This document shows, one piece after another, positions 1 to 12,613 of a stretch of DNA of 64,000 nucleotides (positions are counted from its first letter, which is position 1; every line of letters starts with the position of its first letter). This stretch comes from Alnus glutinosa (taxonomy: Eukaryota > Streptophyta > Magnoliopsida > Fagales > Betulaceae), in NCBI RefSeq assembly GCF_958979055.1, contig NC_084899.1, positions 2,182,501 through 2,246,500 on the forward strand, given 5' to 3'. The position numbers and the translations under genes were made by a program. Below the pieces are notes generated by a model that searched no databases, was not told where the DNA came from, and was given only the letters and a program-made list of their open reading frames with translations.

Positions 1-704
1 AATATTATTTATATTTTTACTATCATCATTAAGACTTGTTATTTTAAGAGGAGAAACAATTATTTGTGATTCTAGGTATATAGGAGTTATAGATTCAGAA
101 GGAAGATTAGAAGAGTATACTTCTTGAGTATTTTCAGTTTTACTAATATTATCTTCTTCAATGTTAATTTTTTCATAATTATGCTCAAACCAGGGGAAGA
201 AATATATATCTGTTCTTAATTCATTCATATGATTATACCATCTAGTTCTTATGTTATTCTGTTCTATTTGTGAAAATTTATTAAAAAACCATTTTCTCTT
301 ATTATCATTTTCAGGAGACATAAAATCTTTTCGTATTTTATCTTTATTTATTTCATAATTTCCATTTAACTCATTTCTAATTTTCATCATAATTTCAAAA
401 TCTTTCATAACCCTATTTTCTCCATTATTTATATCGTTCCCATTATTACTATCAACTAAAGAAGGCCTATGAGACCTAGAGGAAGAGTTCCTAAAGATTG
501 AATCCATCATTTGTTTTAATATTCTAAGTTTTCAATAATCAGCTTCAAACTACTAACTGGACCACTGCCTGGACCACCCTCAACGCTCTCCTGGCAAACG
601 GGCTAAACCAACGACCTTACGCTAAACCAACGCTAGCAGTTCGGACTGACCACCTACGACTCGGAATATTATCGCAAACTCTGAACCCTCTCTCTACTCA
701 CCCT

Positions 705-718
705 TGGCTCTGATACCA
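705..718 (-). other. tRNA-Met primer-binding site, pararetrovirus copy A
   Basis: The minus strand reads TGGTATCAGAGCCA, complementary to the 3' end of plant initiator tRNA-Met. The same 14-mer is at 4657-4670 in copy B. It lies about 420 bp downstream of the copy A TATA box, as expected for the leader of a caulimovirid pregenomic RNA. Confidence 0.85.
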
Positions 719-719
719 T

Positions 720-1625
720 AAACTCACCCAGGTGACAGTATTAAAGAGAAAGACAGTATAATAATGAAGATAATGAGTATTATGAAGATAATGAAAGGAG
801 ATGATGAAAGATAATGATTTAAAATAATTTAACAAAATAATTCAAAAACATAATACAAAGGAGAATCATATAGTGAAGAGAAAGACGAAGTAATAAACAT
901 ACTTGATTATATTGATTCAAGAAGTGATGATACAAAGCCTTGATGCGAGGCAAGATAAGATACAAGGAAGGGAAGGGAATAGTACACTGATAGTACTGAT
1001 ACAAAAGGATAGAAAGGCTAAAGGCTTAGAAAGGCTGATGGCTTCTTTCTGAAAGCTTCTTTCTGAAAGCTTCTTTCTAAAACTCCTAAAGGCTTCTCCA
1101 GGCTTCTCCCTTTAAAACATAACTTACATGCCTTTATATAGGCGAAAAGGAAAAGAAAACTACAAATATAAACAGTAGAAAATATTCGGCATATCTTTTA
1201 AACAGTAAAAGTAATAATTCTGAACGGCAATAATTCAATGTTCTACGTGCTTTCCGAATAGTAAAGCACCAATAATTCTTTGGTCTTGTGATCAATAATT
1301 CTTGAGTCTTCTGTACTGGCTGATACATGAACTGATTCCATGGACTGATTCCTGAGGAATAATTGATTGTTTTGTCTTTTGTGGCGGCTGATACATGAAT
1401 TCCGACAATGATCCCAAAAGTCTTGATGCCATAATAAAGTTGCTTGTCTTTTGTGGCGGCTGGTAGCTGATGCTGGTAGCTGATAATTCATAAAGTTTGA
1501 TTTATAAGTCTTCATTCCACTAATGCGTCTTCAAAAGTCTTCATATAATTAGGTTGCCATAATACATCTGTCATAATGCATCTTCATAAATGATTCTTCT
1601 TAAAGTCTTCTGATTCATAAAATCT
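720..1625 (-). promoter_or_regulatory. Pararetrovirus intergenic/promoter region, copy A
   Basis: AT-rich non-coding stretch between the downstream ORF and the primer site. The minus strand has a TATA box (TATATAAA at 1133-1140), followed by a short direct repeat rich in CTTTCTGAAAG units around 1047-1085. It matches 10,700-11,500 of copy B over most of its length, including the sequence around the TATA box. By analogy with caulimovirids this would hold the pregenomic RNA promoter and poly(A) region. Confidence 0.65.
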
Positions 1626-2882
1626 TCATAATTCTAAGTCTGCATAATCTGCATAAGAATCTTGAGCATATCCTGCTAATACTGGTTCATCTTCATTTTC
1701 ATCTTCATCATCTGATAATTGAGATAGAGTTTCGAGCAAATGCTTTTTAAACTCATGCTTTGAATTGGAGGAGGCTAATTTGGCCTGATTAATGTTCTTC
1801 TTTACAAGAAACTGATTCGAGGCTAGGAATTGTTCCGTGCATAATTTATTAATTCTTGTAATAATATTATCATAAGTATATCTATCCCACCATTTGACTG
1901 CAATAGTGCGGACAACGTATCTGATATTATTATTGGGAGACTGAGGACTATTTTCTGGAGAGAAGAAATTATAATCTCAAGACATTATCCAAGGAATGCT
2001 AAAGTAAAGGAAGAAATAAAGTTTTGGGGGAAAATTATTGAAAGGAGATGGAGAAGGATGAGTCTTTGAATAATCTAGAAATTTGTTGTGAAGAGGAGGA
2101 GGTAAAATACCAGTTTCTGCTCCAAAGAGCTTCCACCAATATTCAAACCATAATGGTAATGATTGGACTGGATGAATTTTGTCAAAGATAAAAAACCAAG
2201 AATGTTGATATCGATCATTCTGAAGATAGAAGGTATTATACCAAGCTTTTTGATAATCAAAATAATTATAAGTTTGGGGATAAAAAGTTTGTGAAAATTT
2301 TTTGCCTTGCCAAAGGTTATAATTCCACTGGGCTGGTGAAAGCACCTTTTTTATAGTACATTTAGAAAAGGCAATTCTTTTAAGATCTGAGTCAAATTTA
2401 CAAGGAGTATGAGATAATATGACTGATCCAGAATCTACTAGGATGAATTCATAAAATTTTTGAGATTTATATTTCTCTTCTGGCATAAAATCCCATCCTG
2501 GCGGAAACACTTTTGTTACTAATTTTCTGGCATTCTTCTCATGCTGATACTCAAATTCAATAGGGAATAATTTTGGCTGGACTGTTTTGTATTTATGCAG
2601 TATTTGAGATGGTTGGGCAAAAGTGGGTATTATTGGTGCAGGACAAGGAGAACTTATACTATCTGATTTTGAAGAGGAATGATCCTTTGAGGAAGATGAT
2701 GTTGTCTGGGAAAAAGTGGCTAATTTAGAAGATAAAGGAGGAAAGTTTCCTAAGATAGTAAACTTATTCTGAGTTGGGACAACATTCGATGGAGAAGTGA
2801 AAGAAGGATTATTCTGAGATGATTGCTTATTAATAGCATAATCACCGGGATTTTGAATTTTTGATCTATCTGGCTTATTCAT
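1626..2882 (-). pseudogene. Pararetrovirus ORF downstream of RNase H, copy A
   Basis: Counterpart of the 403-residue ORF at 9251-10462 in copy B. Both begin MNKPDRSKIQNP, share a Ser-rich N-terminal part, the block FPPGWDF, a W/F/Y-rich centre (WYNTF, HSWFF, WWKLFGAET) and an acidic C-terminus. By eye the two copies are roughly three-quarters identical at protein level, so they come from distinct variants. Function is unknown; the position matches where some caulimovirids carry a post-RT ORF. Fossil, broken. Confidence 0.7.
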
Positions 2883-4620
2883 TTTCCCTGAAAGAAGATC
2901 ATGGGTTAAGAAATCAGGGATACTATTTGATTCTCTTTTTATATATTCAATTTTAAAATCAAAATAATTTAAAGGGGTTAAAATGACTTTAAATTTTATA
3001 AATATTTGCTTAGAAGCTATATTATTATTATCTTTTTGAGGAATTTTTTGTAGAATTTCCGCTGGAAATTCTTCATACTTATTCACCTTAGCTTTTCCTT
3101 TCTCCGCTGGAGTTAGGCGCTTAAGATCTTGAGGAATTTCCGCTGGAAATTCTTCATACTCAACACAGATAATAAATTTTTGATTTAAAAGATTATTTTG
3201 AAATTCATGAATGCATAATACAATGGCTAAAATCTCTTTTTTGATAATACTATAATTTTATGGAGTATACCGTATATCAAAATGATAACAAACTACATAG
3301 ACATAATATTTTCTACCATAATATTCTCTACCTATTTTTGGGACATTGGTTTCAATAATTCTAAAAGTATTAGAGGAAGGGAAACCTAGGCATGTAAGGA
3401 TTTTGACATGTCTAATGATTTCTGTATGTCGATCTGACCAAAAAGGAGAATTCTTTTTTAATTTCTGATAATGAGATTTGCAAATGATTCTAAAATTCTT
3501 ATCAGAAATATAATTTAAGTTTTCTAGAAATCTTTGTAATTGATTCCTGTTTTTTATTTTATCAAGAATTTATAATGATTTATTTATGAAAATATTCTGA
3601 ACAATATTATGACCAAGAAAATGAATATTATTCAAAGATAAGTTGATTTTAGTTGGTGAAATTATCAATCCATTATTATTTATGATTTGGACAAAAGCAT
3701 GTAAATGTTTCCAATTTTGTTTGATTGATTTAGAGAAGATTAAAACATTATTTATGGAAAAGTTGGTAAAAGGTGTGAAAATATTATTCATAACATTTCT
3801 AAATTTTCTGAGAGCATTTTTAAATTCAAATAATATATCATTTCGTTCATAATGGTTGAAGGATATTATAAAAGCAATTTTATATCTATCATTTTTACTT
3901 ATTCGAATTTGCCAAAATCTATTTTTCATTTTAAATTTTGAAAATATAGTAGCATCATTTAATCTTGAAAGTAACTTTCTTTTATTAAGAATTGGATACC
4001 TTATCCATTTTAAAGTTTTTAATTCAACATTTTTCTGAACATAAGAAGTTGAATAATTCCAAGATAATTTACTTTTTCGTTTTAGATATTTTTGTAGTAA
4101 ATTTTGGATTTCTTTATTACAATAATCTAATAATTCTTGATTAATTTGGATAGGCCTAAATATTGTTAGTATTATTTTCTTATCAAAATTTGATTTATAA
4201 GGTAATTGAACAACATGATTCTTATTATACTCAAAAGCTTTTGAAATATTAGCACAAATTTCTGATTCTATTTTTCTTTTAAAACTTTTAATTCTTTGTT
4301 GTAATAAAGGATCATTTAATTGTCCTTTTATTCTTTTATGTTTTTGTTTTAAGAACATTATTTGTTTGGAAATATCATTAATATCTTTTTTTATTATTAG
4401 TAAAATGAATCTGAATAAGATTTTCTTTCTCATAATTCTTTTTTCTATTTTTATAAAAGAATCAAATAATGCTAAAAATAGATTCCTTACTATTATTCTA
4501 GAAGTAATATCTTTTACTAAAATAATGGTAATCTTAAAATATATTTTAACACATATTTTATTATTACATATATGGATATTAGGTATTTTATTTTTTATTT
4601 TTAATTTTGTTTTATTAGTT
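2883..4620 (-). pseudogene. Pararetrovirus protease-RT-RNase H remnant, copy A
   Basis: Minus-strand remnant of the polymerase region. Recognisable blocks are the RT fingers (RPIQINQELLDYC), the palm entry (RFWQIRI), the RNase H tail (FKIEYIKRESNSIPDFL) and, at 4366-4620, the antisense of the aspartic protease part. A piece of the 81-bp repeat otherwise found downstream of the last ORF sits inside the RNase H end, so the copy has been rearranged. Broken in many places. Confidence 0.7.
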
Positions 4621-4656
4621 TGATGTAATAATTTATTTGTTTTTTTATAATATTTA

Positions 4657-4670
4657 TGGTATCAGAGCCA
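4657..4670 (+). other. tRNA-Met primer-binding site, pararetrovirus copy B
   Basis: TGGTATCAGAGCCA, identical to the inverted copy at 705-718. The sequence just upstream differs between the two copies (AT-rich junction here, leader sequence in copy A), so this site lies at or next to the left end of copy B. Confidence 0.85.
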
Positions 4671-4864
4671 AGGGTGAGTAGAGAGAGGGTTCAGAGTTTG
4701 CGATAATATTCCGAGTCGTAGGTGGTCAGTCCGAACTGCTAGCGTTGGTTTAGCGTAAGGCCGTTGGTTTAGCCTGTTTGCCAGGAGAGCGTTGAGGGTG
4801 GTCCAGGCAGTGGTCCAGTTAGTAGTTTGAAGCTGATTATTGAAAACTTAGAATATTAAAACAA

Positions 4865-7285
4865 ATGATGGATTCAATCTTTAGGAACTCTTCCTCTAGG
4901 TCTCATAGGCCTTCTTTAGTTGATAGTAATAATGGGAACGATATAAATAATGGAGAAAATAGGGTTATGAAAGATTTTGAAATTATGATGAAAATTAGAA
5001 ATGAGTTAAATGGAAATTATGAAATAAATAAAGATAAAATACGAAAAGATTTTATGTCTCCTGAAAATGATAATAAGAGAAAATGGTTTTTTAATTAATT
5101 TTCACAAATAGAACAGAATAACATAAGAACTAGATGGTATAATCATATGAATGAATTAAGAACAGATATATATTTCTTCCCCTGGTTTGAGCATAATTAT
5201 GAAAAAATTAACATTGAAGAAGATAATATTAGTAAAACTGAAAATACTCAAGAAGTATACTCTTCTAATCTTCCTTCTGAATCTATAACTCCTATATACC
5301 TAGAATCACAAATAATTGTTTCTCCTCTTAAAATAACAAGTCTTAATGATGATAGTAAAAATATAAATAATATTACACAACAAGATAATGATGGTAAAAC
5401 TTCCTTACCTAATGAAATTAGTCCTTTACCTAATAAAATTATTCATGAAGAATATACTCCTAATGAATCATTAAGCCTTATTCATAAAGAATCACAATTA
5501 GTTATTTCACCTCTTAAATTAATTACTTCTTCTTTTAAAAAAGCTAGTCCTAGTAATGATAATAATAATATCATATTACAAAATGATTTTACAAATACGT
5601 GTATAAAAGCTTTTAATGACAAAACAAATAGAATTGAAAATCAGATAAATTCATTAAAAATTAAAGAAGAAACTGAAAGACTTTTATTATATGAAACTCC
5701 TCCGAATTTACAATTTTCTTTTAAAATTAATGATACAGAATTATTAGAAGAAATTTCTAAAATAAAAAATCAAGAGAATAAAAATCATATGTCTATTTCT
5801 AATCATAATAAAATTTTAGAAAGATCACAAGAAGAATATGAAATAGAATTAGACATAGAATTAGACATTAAAAAGTTACAATCTAAAGATCTAGATCTAA
5901 ACAGAATGATCTTAGAAAATAGAAATGATAGTGGAATAATACTTAGGAATAATTATAAAGGAAATTATGTAACACATACTTCTATAATTCATAATTGGTA
6001 TCCTAAACCTCCTGATATACAATTTGAAGAATTAGGATTAAAAGCTAAAATAAGAAATGTTTACATAGCTAATGCTTTGCATAATTGGAATATAGATGAT
6101 TTATCAGATTATGAAATTTTAGATATCTTGCATGATATAATAGCAAATACTTATAAATGTCCTAATAAATCAGATTATCAAATATTTAATATTGTTTCAA
6201 ATCAATCTATAAAAGATGTTTTAAGATATAAGAAAAATATTTATAAAAATTTGAAACATTTAAAATATCTTTCTTCAACAGATTTTAAGTGGTATAAAGA
6301 TGTATTTCTTCTAGAATTATTAATCAAAATGAATAATAGAATCCCTTTTTGGAAAGAAAGATTTATAAATTATTTTGCCCATAAGGTTAAAGAAAAACTT
6401 AATAATTGTTACAATGATTGTATGAGTCTTACATACAGAAGAATTATTAATGCATTAAAACATATAGAATTAAATTTATGTATGATTTATGATTTAAGAT
6501 TAACAAATCATTTTAAGGATAAGAAACATGATAAAAAAGAATTAGGATCTTTTTATCAAAATGGTTCTCTAAATTGTTTTATTTCTTTAATAGTATCATC
6601 CATCAAGTATAAGTTTCATAAAAAGAAGATAAGATCATACAAACCTTATAAGACAAAAAGTTCTAAAACTTTATATTACAAATTTGGTCAAATTAGTTAT
6701 TATAATTTCAAAATAAAAAATAAAAAACTTATAGCTAAATCCCAACTCTTAGATGTATTATCTAAACCTGAAGAATTATTACAAATTAATAATAACAATA
6801 TTATATCTCAAAATGATGAATATTTTAATAGTAAAATAAGATTATGTTTCTACAATAATAAGAATGCGCGTAGAAAAGATATAAATACTATAACAAAAGA
6901 AGAAAGAATAATATTGGAATTAATAAATCAAATTGAAGATCCAGAAACAAAAATAAAATACTTATCTGAAATCGTTCAAAAAGAGAAAATTATTGCTAAT
7001 GACATAAATTATAATCTTATTGATGTCTCTAAAAGATTTAAACAAGAGAAACATCCTACTACAGGTCCAGATTTAAAATTTGAAATTAATAACATAAAAC
7101 AAGAGATAAAAGAATTAGAAAATAATTTCAAGATCTCTAATGAACAATTAGTACAAGAAATTATAACATTACAATCAGAAGAACAGCATACCAAAAAGAT
7201 TATACAGGATGATAAAATCAAAAATAATGATAATACTAAACATGATTCAATAGATAAAGAATTATTCATTAATCTTATAGATAGA
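4865..7285 (+). pseudogene. Pararetrovirus capsid-side coding region, copy B
   Basis: N-terminal coding part ahead of the protease. It has an Asn/Lys/Glu-rich N-terminal stretch with coiled-coil character, then a helical block (NALHNWNIDDLSDYEI to about LTYRRIINAL) followed by a basic segment (FHKKKIRSYKPYK). That order, helical core then basic tail, resembles a caulimovirid capsid/Gag region. No CCHC zinc knuckle is seen in this copy or in copy C, and no 30K-type movement protein was recognised. Capsid function is therefore inference from position. Confidence 0.6.
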
Positions 7286-7289
7286 ATAA

Positions 7290-9235
7290 TCTTTCAAAAA
7301 TGGTATGTTGAAGTTACTTTAATTATTAATGCTGAATTTCAAATTACAACCATAGCATTATTAGATTCAGGTGCAGATATGAATTGTATTCAAGAAGGAA
7401 TTATACCTACAAAATATTATGAAAAAACAACTGAAAAATTACATCAAGCTAGTGGAACAAGATTAAATATAGAATATAAAATACCTAATGCTCATATATG
7501 TAATGATGAAATATGTTTTAAAACTACGTTTATTTTAGTAAAAGATATTACCTCTAGAATAATATTAGGAAATCCTTTTTTAGCTTTGCTTGATCCTTTT
7601 ATAAAAACAGAAGAAGGAATTAGTACTGAAATTATGGGAAAGAAAATTCTATTTAAATTTATTTTACCACCAATGACTAAAGATATTAATATACTAAAAG
7701 ATATTTCCATATTTCAAGATATTAATGTTATTTCTAAACAAATAAGAAGCAGAAAAGAAAAACAAATAATGTTCTTAAGACAAGATTTAAAACACAAAAG
7801 AATAGAAGAACAATTAAAGGATCCTTTATTGAAACAAAAAATTAAAAATTTTCAAGAAAAAATAGAATCAGATATTTGTGCTAACATTCCAAATGCTTTT
7901 TGGCATAGAAAGAATCATGTTGTTCAATTACCTTATGAATCAGACTTTAATGAGAAAACAATACCAACAAAGGCCAGACCTATCCAAATGAATCAAGAAT
8001 TATTAGAATATTGCAAAAAAGAAATCCAAGACTTATTACAAAAAGGTCTAATAAGGAAAAGTAGATCTCCTTGGAGTTGTTCAGCCTTTTATGTCCAGAA
8101 AAATGCCGAATTAGAAAGAGGAGCCCCTAGATTGGTTATAAATTATAAACCTTTAAATGAAGCTCTAAAATGGATAAGATATCCAATTCCCAATAAAAAA
8201 GATTTACTTTCAAGATTATATGATGCAATTATATTTTCAAAATTTGATATGAAGAGTGGATTTTGGCAAATTCAAATAGATGAAAATGATAGATATAAAA
8301 CTGCTTTTACTGTCCCTTTTGGACACTATGAATGGAATGTCATGCCTTTTGGATTAAAAAATGCTCCTAGTGAATTTCAAAATATTATGAATGATATTTT
8401 CACTCCTTTTTCCGATTTCTCCATTGTATACATTGATGATGTCTTAATTTTCTCCAAATCAATAGAACAACATTGGAAACATTTACATACTTTTGTCCAA
8501 ATCATAAAGAATAATGGATTAGTAGTTTCACCTACTAAAATTAGTTTATTTCAGAATAATATTCGTTTTCTTGGTCATAATATTGTCCAGAATACTATTA
8601 CCCCCATAAATAGGTCATTACAATTTGCAGATAAATTTCCTGATGAAATAAAAGACAAGAATCAGTTACAAAGATTTCTAGGAAGCTTAAATTATATTTC
8701 TGATTATTATGAAAATCTTAGAATCATTTGTAAACCACTTTATCAACGATTACAAAAAGATCCTCCTCCTTGGTCTAATCAACACACAGAAGTTGTTAAG
8801 CAGGTTAAAAAACATGTCAAAGTCCTTCCTTGTTTAGGTCTTCCTTCTCCTAATACTTTCAAAATTGTTGAAACTGATGCCTCAGAAATAGGATATGGAG
8901 GTATCCTTAAGCAAAAAACTTCTAATTCAAAAGAACAATTAGTCCGTTATCATTCTGGCATATGGAATACTGCACAACAAAATTATAGTACTATTAAAAA
9001 AGAAATTTTAGCTATTGTATTATGCATTCATAAATTTCAAGATGATCTTTTAAATCAAGAATTTCTTGTTCGTGTTGATTGTAAAAGTGCAAAAGATGTT
9101 TTACAAAAAGATGTTAAAAATATTGCTTCTAAACAAATATTTGCTAGATGGCAAGCAATTTTAAGTTCTTTTGATTTCAAAATTGAATATATAAAAGGAG
9201 AATCAAATAGTATTCCTGATTTTTTTAACCCGTGA
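7290..9235 (+). pseudogene. Pararetrovirus aspartic protease, reverse transcriptase and RNase H, copy B
   Basis: Domains in order: retropepsin-like protease with LLDSGADMNC; RT with RPIQMNQELLEYCKKEI, FSKFDMKSGFWQIQI, FGLKNAPSEFQ and the catalytic box YIDDVLIFS; RNase H with ETDASEIGYGG and an end at FDFKIEYIKGESNSIPDF. The motif wording (KARPIQM, SPWSC, HYEWNVMPFG) is the caulimovirid type, and coding stops at RNase H with no integrase. The key catalytic motifs are visible. The frame is long, but the element as a whole is a fossil. Confidence 0.85.
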
Positions 9236-9250
9236 ATTTTTACAGGGAAA

Positions 9251-10462
9251 ATGAATAAGCCAGATAGATCAAAAATACAAAATCCAGCAGATTATGCCAT
9301 GAATAAGGAATCTTCGACCAATCCTTCCTTTACCTCTCCTTCTATGAATCATATCCCTTCTCAGAATAGGTTTACTATTCTAGGAAATTTTCCTCCCTTG
9401 CCTACTAAATTAACCACCTTTGCTCAAGCTGCATCATCCTCCTCAAAGAATCAGCCAGAACATTCTTCAGAAAGCATGAATTCTAGTCCAATTTCCCAAC
9501 CTTCACAAATTTTGCATAAGTATAAATCATACCAGCCAAAATTATTTCCTGTTGAACCTGAATACCAACATATGAAAAATGCTAGAGAATTAGTCACAAA
9601 AGTCTTCCCACCAGGATGGGATTTTCTGCCAGAAGACCAAAATAAGAACAAAAAATTTTATGAATTCATACTTGTTGACTCTGGATCAGTCCTTCTATCA
9701 CACACCCCTTGCAAATATGATCCTGATCATAAAAGGATTGCTTTCTCCAAATGCACTATTAAAAATGTTCTTTCTCCTACTCAGTGGAGTCATAACCCTT
9801 GGCAGGGAAAAAGATTTACTCAACCATTTGTTCCTCAAACTTATAATTATTTTGATTATCAAAAAGCTTGGTATAATACCTTTTTCTTTCAGAATAATCG
9901 TTATCAACATTCTTGGTTTTTTACCTTTGATAAAATTCATGAAATCAAAAATTTGCCTCTATGGTTTGATAAATGGTGGAAGCTTTTTGGAGCCGAAACT
10001 AGTATCCTACCTTCTCCCCTTTGTAACAAATTATTAGAATATTCAAAGAATTTTCCTTCACCTGCTCCATTTAATCTCTTCCCTCCAGAATTATATTGCT
10101 TTCTTCATTTTAATATCCCTTGGATCTTGTCCTGGGATTACAACTTTGTCTCTCCTGATAATAACATTAAATATATTGTTCGTACCATCTCTATCAAGTG
10201 GTGGGACAAGTATGATTATGATGATATTATAACAAAAATCATAGGATTATCCAAGAATCAATCTACAGATCAGAATCAGTTTCTCCTAAAGAAAAGTATC
10301 AATCAGGCAAAATTAGCATCCTCCACTTCCAAGCAAGAATTCAGAAAACATTTGTTAGAAACCTTATCTCAATTATCAGATGATGAAGATGATGAAGATG
10401 AACCAGTATTAGCAGGATATTCTCAAGATCCTTATGCAGACTATGCAGATTTAGAATTATGA
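9251..10462 (+). pseudogene. Pararetrovirus downstream ORF of unknown function, copy B
   Basis: A 403-residue frame starting 15 bp after the polymerase frame. Residues 1-100 are Ser/Pro/Asn-rich. The central part has a conserved aromatic core (KVFPPGWDF, YYFDYQKAW-like YNYFDYQKAW, QHSWFFTFDK, WWKLFGAET, IPWILSWDY). The C-terminus is acidic (DDEDDEDEP). The inverted copy at 1626-2882 keeps the same plan. It is placed like the post-RT ORF of some caulimovirids (ORF VI or ORF 2), but I see no named domain, so no function is given. Confidence 0.65.
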
Positions 10463-10488
10463 AGACTTTATGAATCAGATCAGGAATA

Positions 10489-10704
10489 ATGACACCTAGA
10501 AGAATTCATAATCCTAAGCGCCTATCTCCAGCGGAGAAAGGAAAGGCTAAGGTGAATGAGTATGGAAAATTTCCAGCGGAAATTCCACAAAATCCTAAGC
10601 GCCTAACTCCAGCGGAGGAAGGAAAAGCTAAGGTGAATGAGTATGAAGAATTTCCAGCGGAAATTCTACAGAAAATTCCTCAACGGATTCAATCCGGATC
10701 ATAA
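10489..10704 (+). repeat. 81-bp tandem repeat coding a 27-residue repeat
   Basis: Two 81-bp units (10511-10591 and 10592-10672) lie in a 71-codon frame. Each unit encodes the pattern NPKRL-(S/T)PAE-(K/E)GKAKVNEY-xxFPAEIxQ. Unit length is a multiple of three and most differences keep the frame. Related units appear in copy A at about 3040-3170 on the minus strand. Whether the frame is translated is unknown. Confidence 0.6.
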
Positions 10705-11536
10705 TAATAGTATGAAGACTTTTTGAAGAATCATTTATGAAGATGCATTATGAGCCGTATTATTTTGAGATGCCCTTGAAAAGATGCAAAACATTGAACG
10801 AAGACTTTTGGTATCAAGACTTTTGAATCATTGTATCAAGCCGACGCAAAAGACAAATGATGCTCAGAAGACTCAGAATTATTGCTGCATTACTGTTCAG
10901 AAGTCATGCAGAGCATTGAATTATTACCTTCTCAAGAATTATTGGTGTTTTACTGTTCAAAAGACACGTGGTACATTGAATTATTGCTGCTGTCCAGAAT
11001 CATTTCGAATTATTGTTGCCCAATACATTGAATTATTGCTGCTGTCCAGAATCGCGTTGAATTATTGCTGCCGACAACCCAGAATTATTGTTACGGAATA
11101 TTACCTACCCTACTGTTCAAAAGATATGTAAAATATTTTCTACTGTTTATATTTGTAATCTTCCTTTCCTTTTCGCCTATATAAAGGCATGTAAGATATG
11201 TTTAGAAGGCAGAAGCCTGGAGAACCCTTTAGGAGTTTTAGAAAGAAGCTTTCAGAAAGAAGCCATCAGCCTTTCTAAGCCTTTAGCCTTTCTATCCTTT
11301 TGTATCAGTACTATCAGTGTACTATTCCCTTCCCTTCCTTGTATCTTATCTTGCCTCGCATCAAGGCTTTGTATCATCTTCTTCGAATCAATATAATCAA
11401 GTATGTTTATTACTTCGTCTCTCTTTTCACTATATGATTCTCCTTTATATTATGTTTTCGAATTATTTCTTTAAATCAGTCTTTCTGAATTCTTGCTTGG
11501 AAGTGGACAGCAGCAATAATTCAATGTATCACGTGA
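10705..11536 (+). promoter_or_regulatory. Pararetrovirus intergenic/promoter region, copy B
   Basis: Contains repeated GAATTATTGCTGC-like units (about 10,870-11,090) and a TATA box (TATATAAA, 11178-11185), then the segment homologous to copy A around the promoter. It ends abruptly where copy C begins with capsid-region sequence. Confidence 0.6.
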
Positions 11537-12613
11537 AATGTTTACATAGCTAATGCTTTGCATAATTGGAATATAGATGATTTATCAGATTATGAAATTT
11601 TAGATATCTTGCATGATATAATAGCAAATACTTATAAATGTCCTAATAAATCAGATTATCAAATATTTAATATTGTTTCAAATCAATCTATAAAAGATGT
11701 TTTAAGATATAAGAAAAATATTTATAAAAATTTGAAACATTTAAAATATCTTTCTTCAACAGATTTTAAGTGGTATAAAGATGTATTTCTTCTAGAATTA
11801 TTAATCAAAATGAATAATAGAATCCCTTTTTGGAAAGAAAGATTTATAAATTATTTTGCCCATAAGGTTAAAGAAAAACTTAATAATTGTTACAATGATT
11901 GTATGAGTCTTACATATAGAAGAATTATTAATGCATTAAAACATATAGAATTAAATTTATGTATAATTTATGATTTAAGATTAACAAATCATTTTAAGGA
12001 TAAGAAATATGATAAAAAAGAATTAGGATCTTTTTATCAAAATGGTTTTCTAAATTGTTTTATTTCTTTAATAATATCATTCATTAAGTATAAGTTTCAT
12101 AAAAAGAAGATAAGATCATACAAACCTTATAAGATAAAAAGCTTTAAAAGTTTTCAGCATAATAAGAGACAACATATACATTATAAATATAATCAAAATA
12201 GTCATAATTGCAAAATAAAATATAAAAATAAAAACCTTAAAGCTAAATCCCAACTCTTAGATATATTATTTGAATCTGAAGAATTATTACAAATTAATAA
12301 TAACAATACTATATCTCAAAATATTAAATATTCTGATATTGAAATAAGATTATGTTTTTATAATAATAAGAATATGTGCAGAAAAGATATAAATACTTTA
12401 ACAAGAGAAGAAAAAATAATATTGGAATTAATAAACCAAATTGAAGATCCAGAAACAAAATTAAAATACTTATATCAAATTATTCAAAGAAAGAAAATTA
12501 TTGCTAATGATATAAATTATAATCTTATTAATGTTTCTAATAATTCTAAACAAGAAAAATATCCTACTACAAGTCAAGATTTAAAATTTGAAATAAATAA
12601 TATAATACAAGAT
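11537..12613 (+). mobile_element. Pararetrovirus fragment C (capsid-region piece)
   Basis: Corresponds to copy B from about 6056 to 7110. The first part is nearly identical to copy B (NALHNWNIDDL through KKIRSYKPYK), after which the two differ markedly, including a Lys/Asn/Tyr-rich replacement, before converging again around ELINQIEDPETK. It joins fragment D at leader sequence. Fossil fragment with no polymerase. Confidence 0.75.

Larger units (their letters stand above)
1..4624 (-). mobile_element. Endogenous pararetrovirus copy A (Caulimoviridae-like), minus strand, fossil
   Basis: Read on the minus strand from high to low coordinates, this piece runs protease, reverse transcriptase, RNase H, a downstream ORF, a TATA-bearing intergenic region, a tRNA-Met primer site and the start of the coding region, which is cut off by the window edge. 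No integrase domain is visible, and the order intergenic promoter, primer site, coding region fits a linearised circular pararetrovirus genome rather than an LTR element. The protease-RT part is clearly more diverged from copy B than the primer-site and leader part, which is nearly identical. The copy is heavily broken (many breaks) and is a fossil. Family placement rests on RT/RNase H similarity and gene order; the genus (florendovirus- or petuvirus-like) is not certain. Confidence 0.8.
4657..11536 (+). mobile_element. Endogenous pararetrovirus copy B (Caulimoviridae-like), nearly full length
   Basis: The longest copy: primer site, about 190 bp leader, capsid-side coding region, protease-RT-RNase H, a separate downstream ORF, a small repeat-coding ORF and a TATA-bearing intergenic region. 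Long frames are kept and only about one or two breaks are visible, but it lacks the continuation expected after the intergenic region and is joined directly to copy C. No integrase and no LTR pair were found. It abuts copy A head-to-head at about 4625-4656. Integration by illegitimate recombination is the usual mode for such elements. It looks young relative to copy A. Confidence 0.82.

Noticed and set aside
9660-10037. Alternative-frame 125-codon ORF inside the post-RT ORF
   Set aside because: It lies in another frame of a well-supported longer ORF and has no independent conservation seen.
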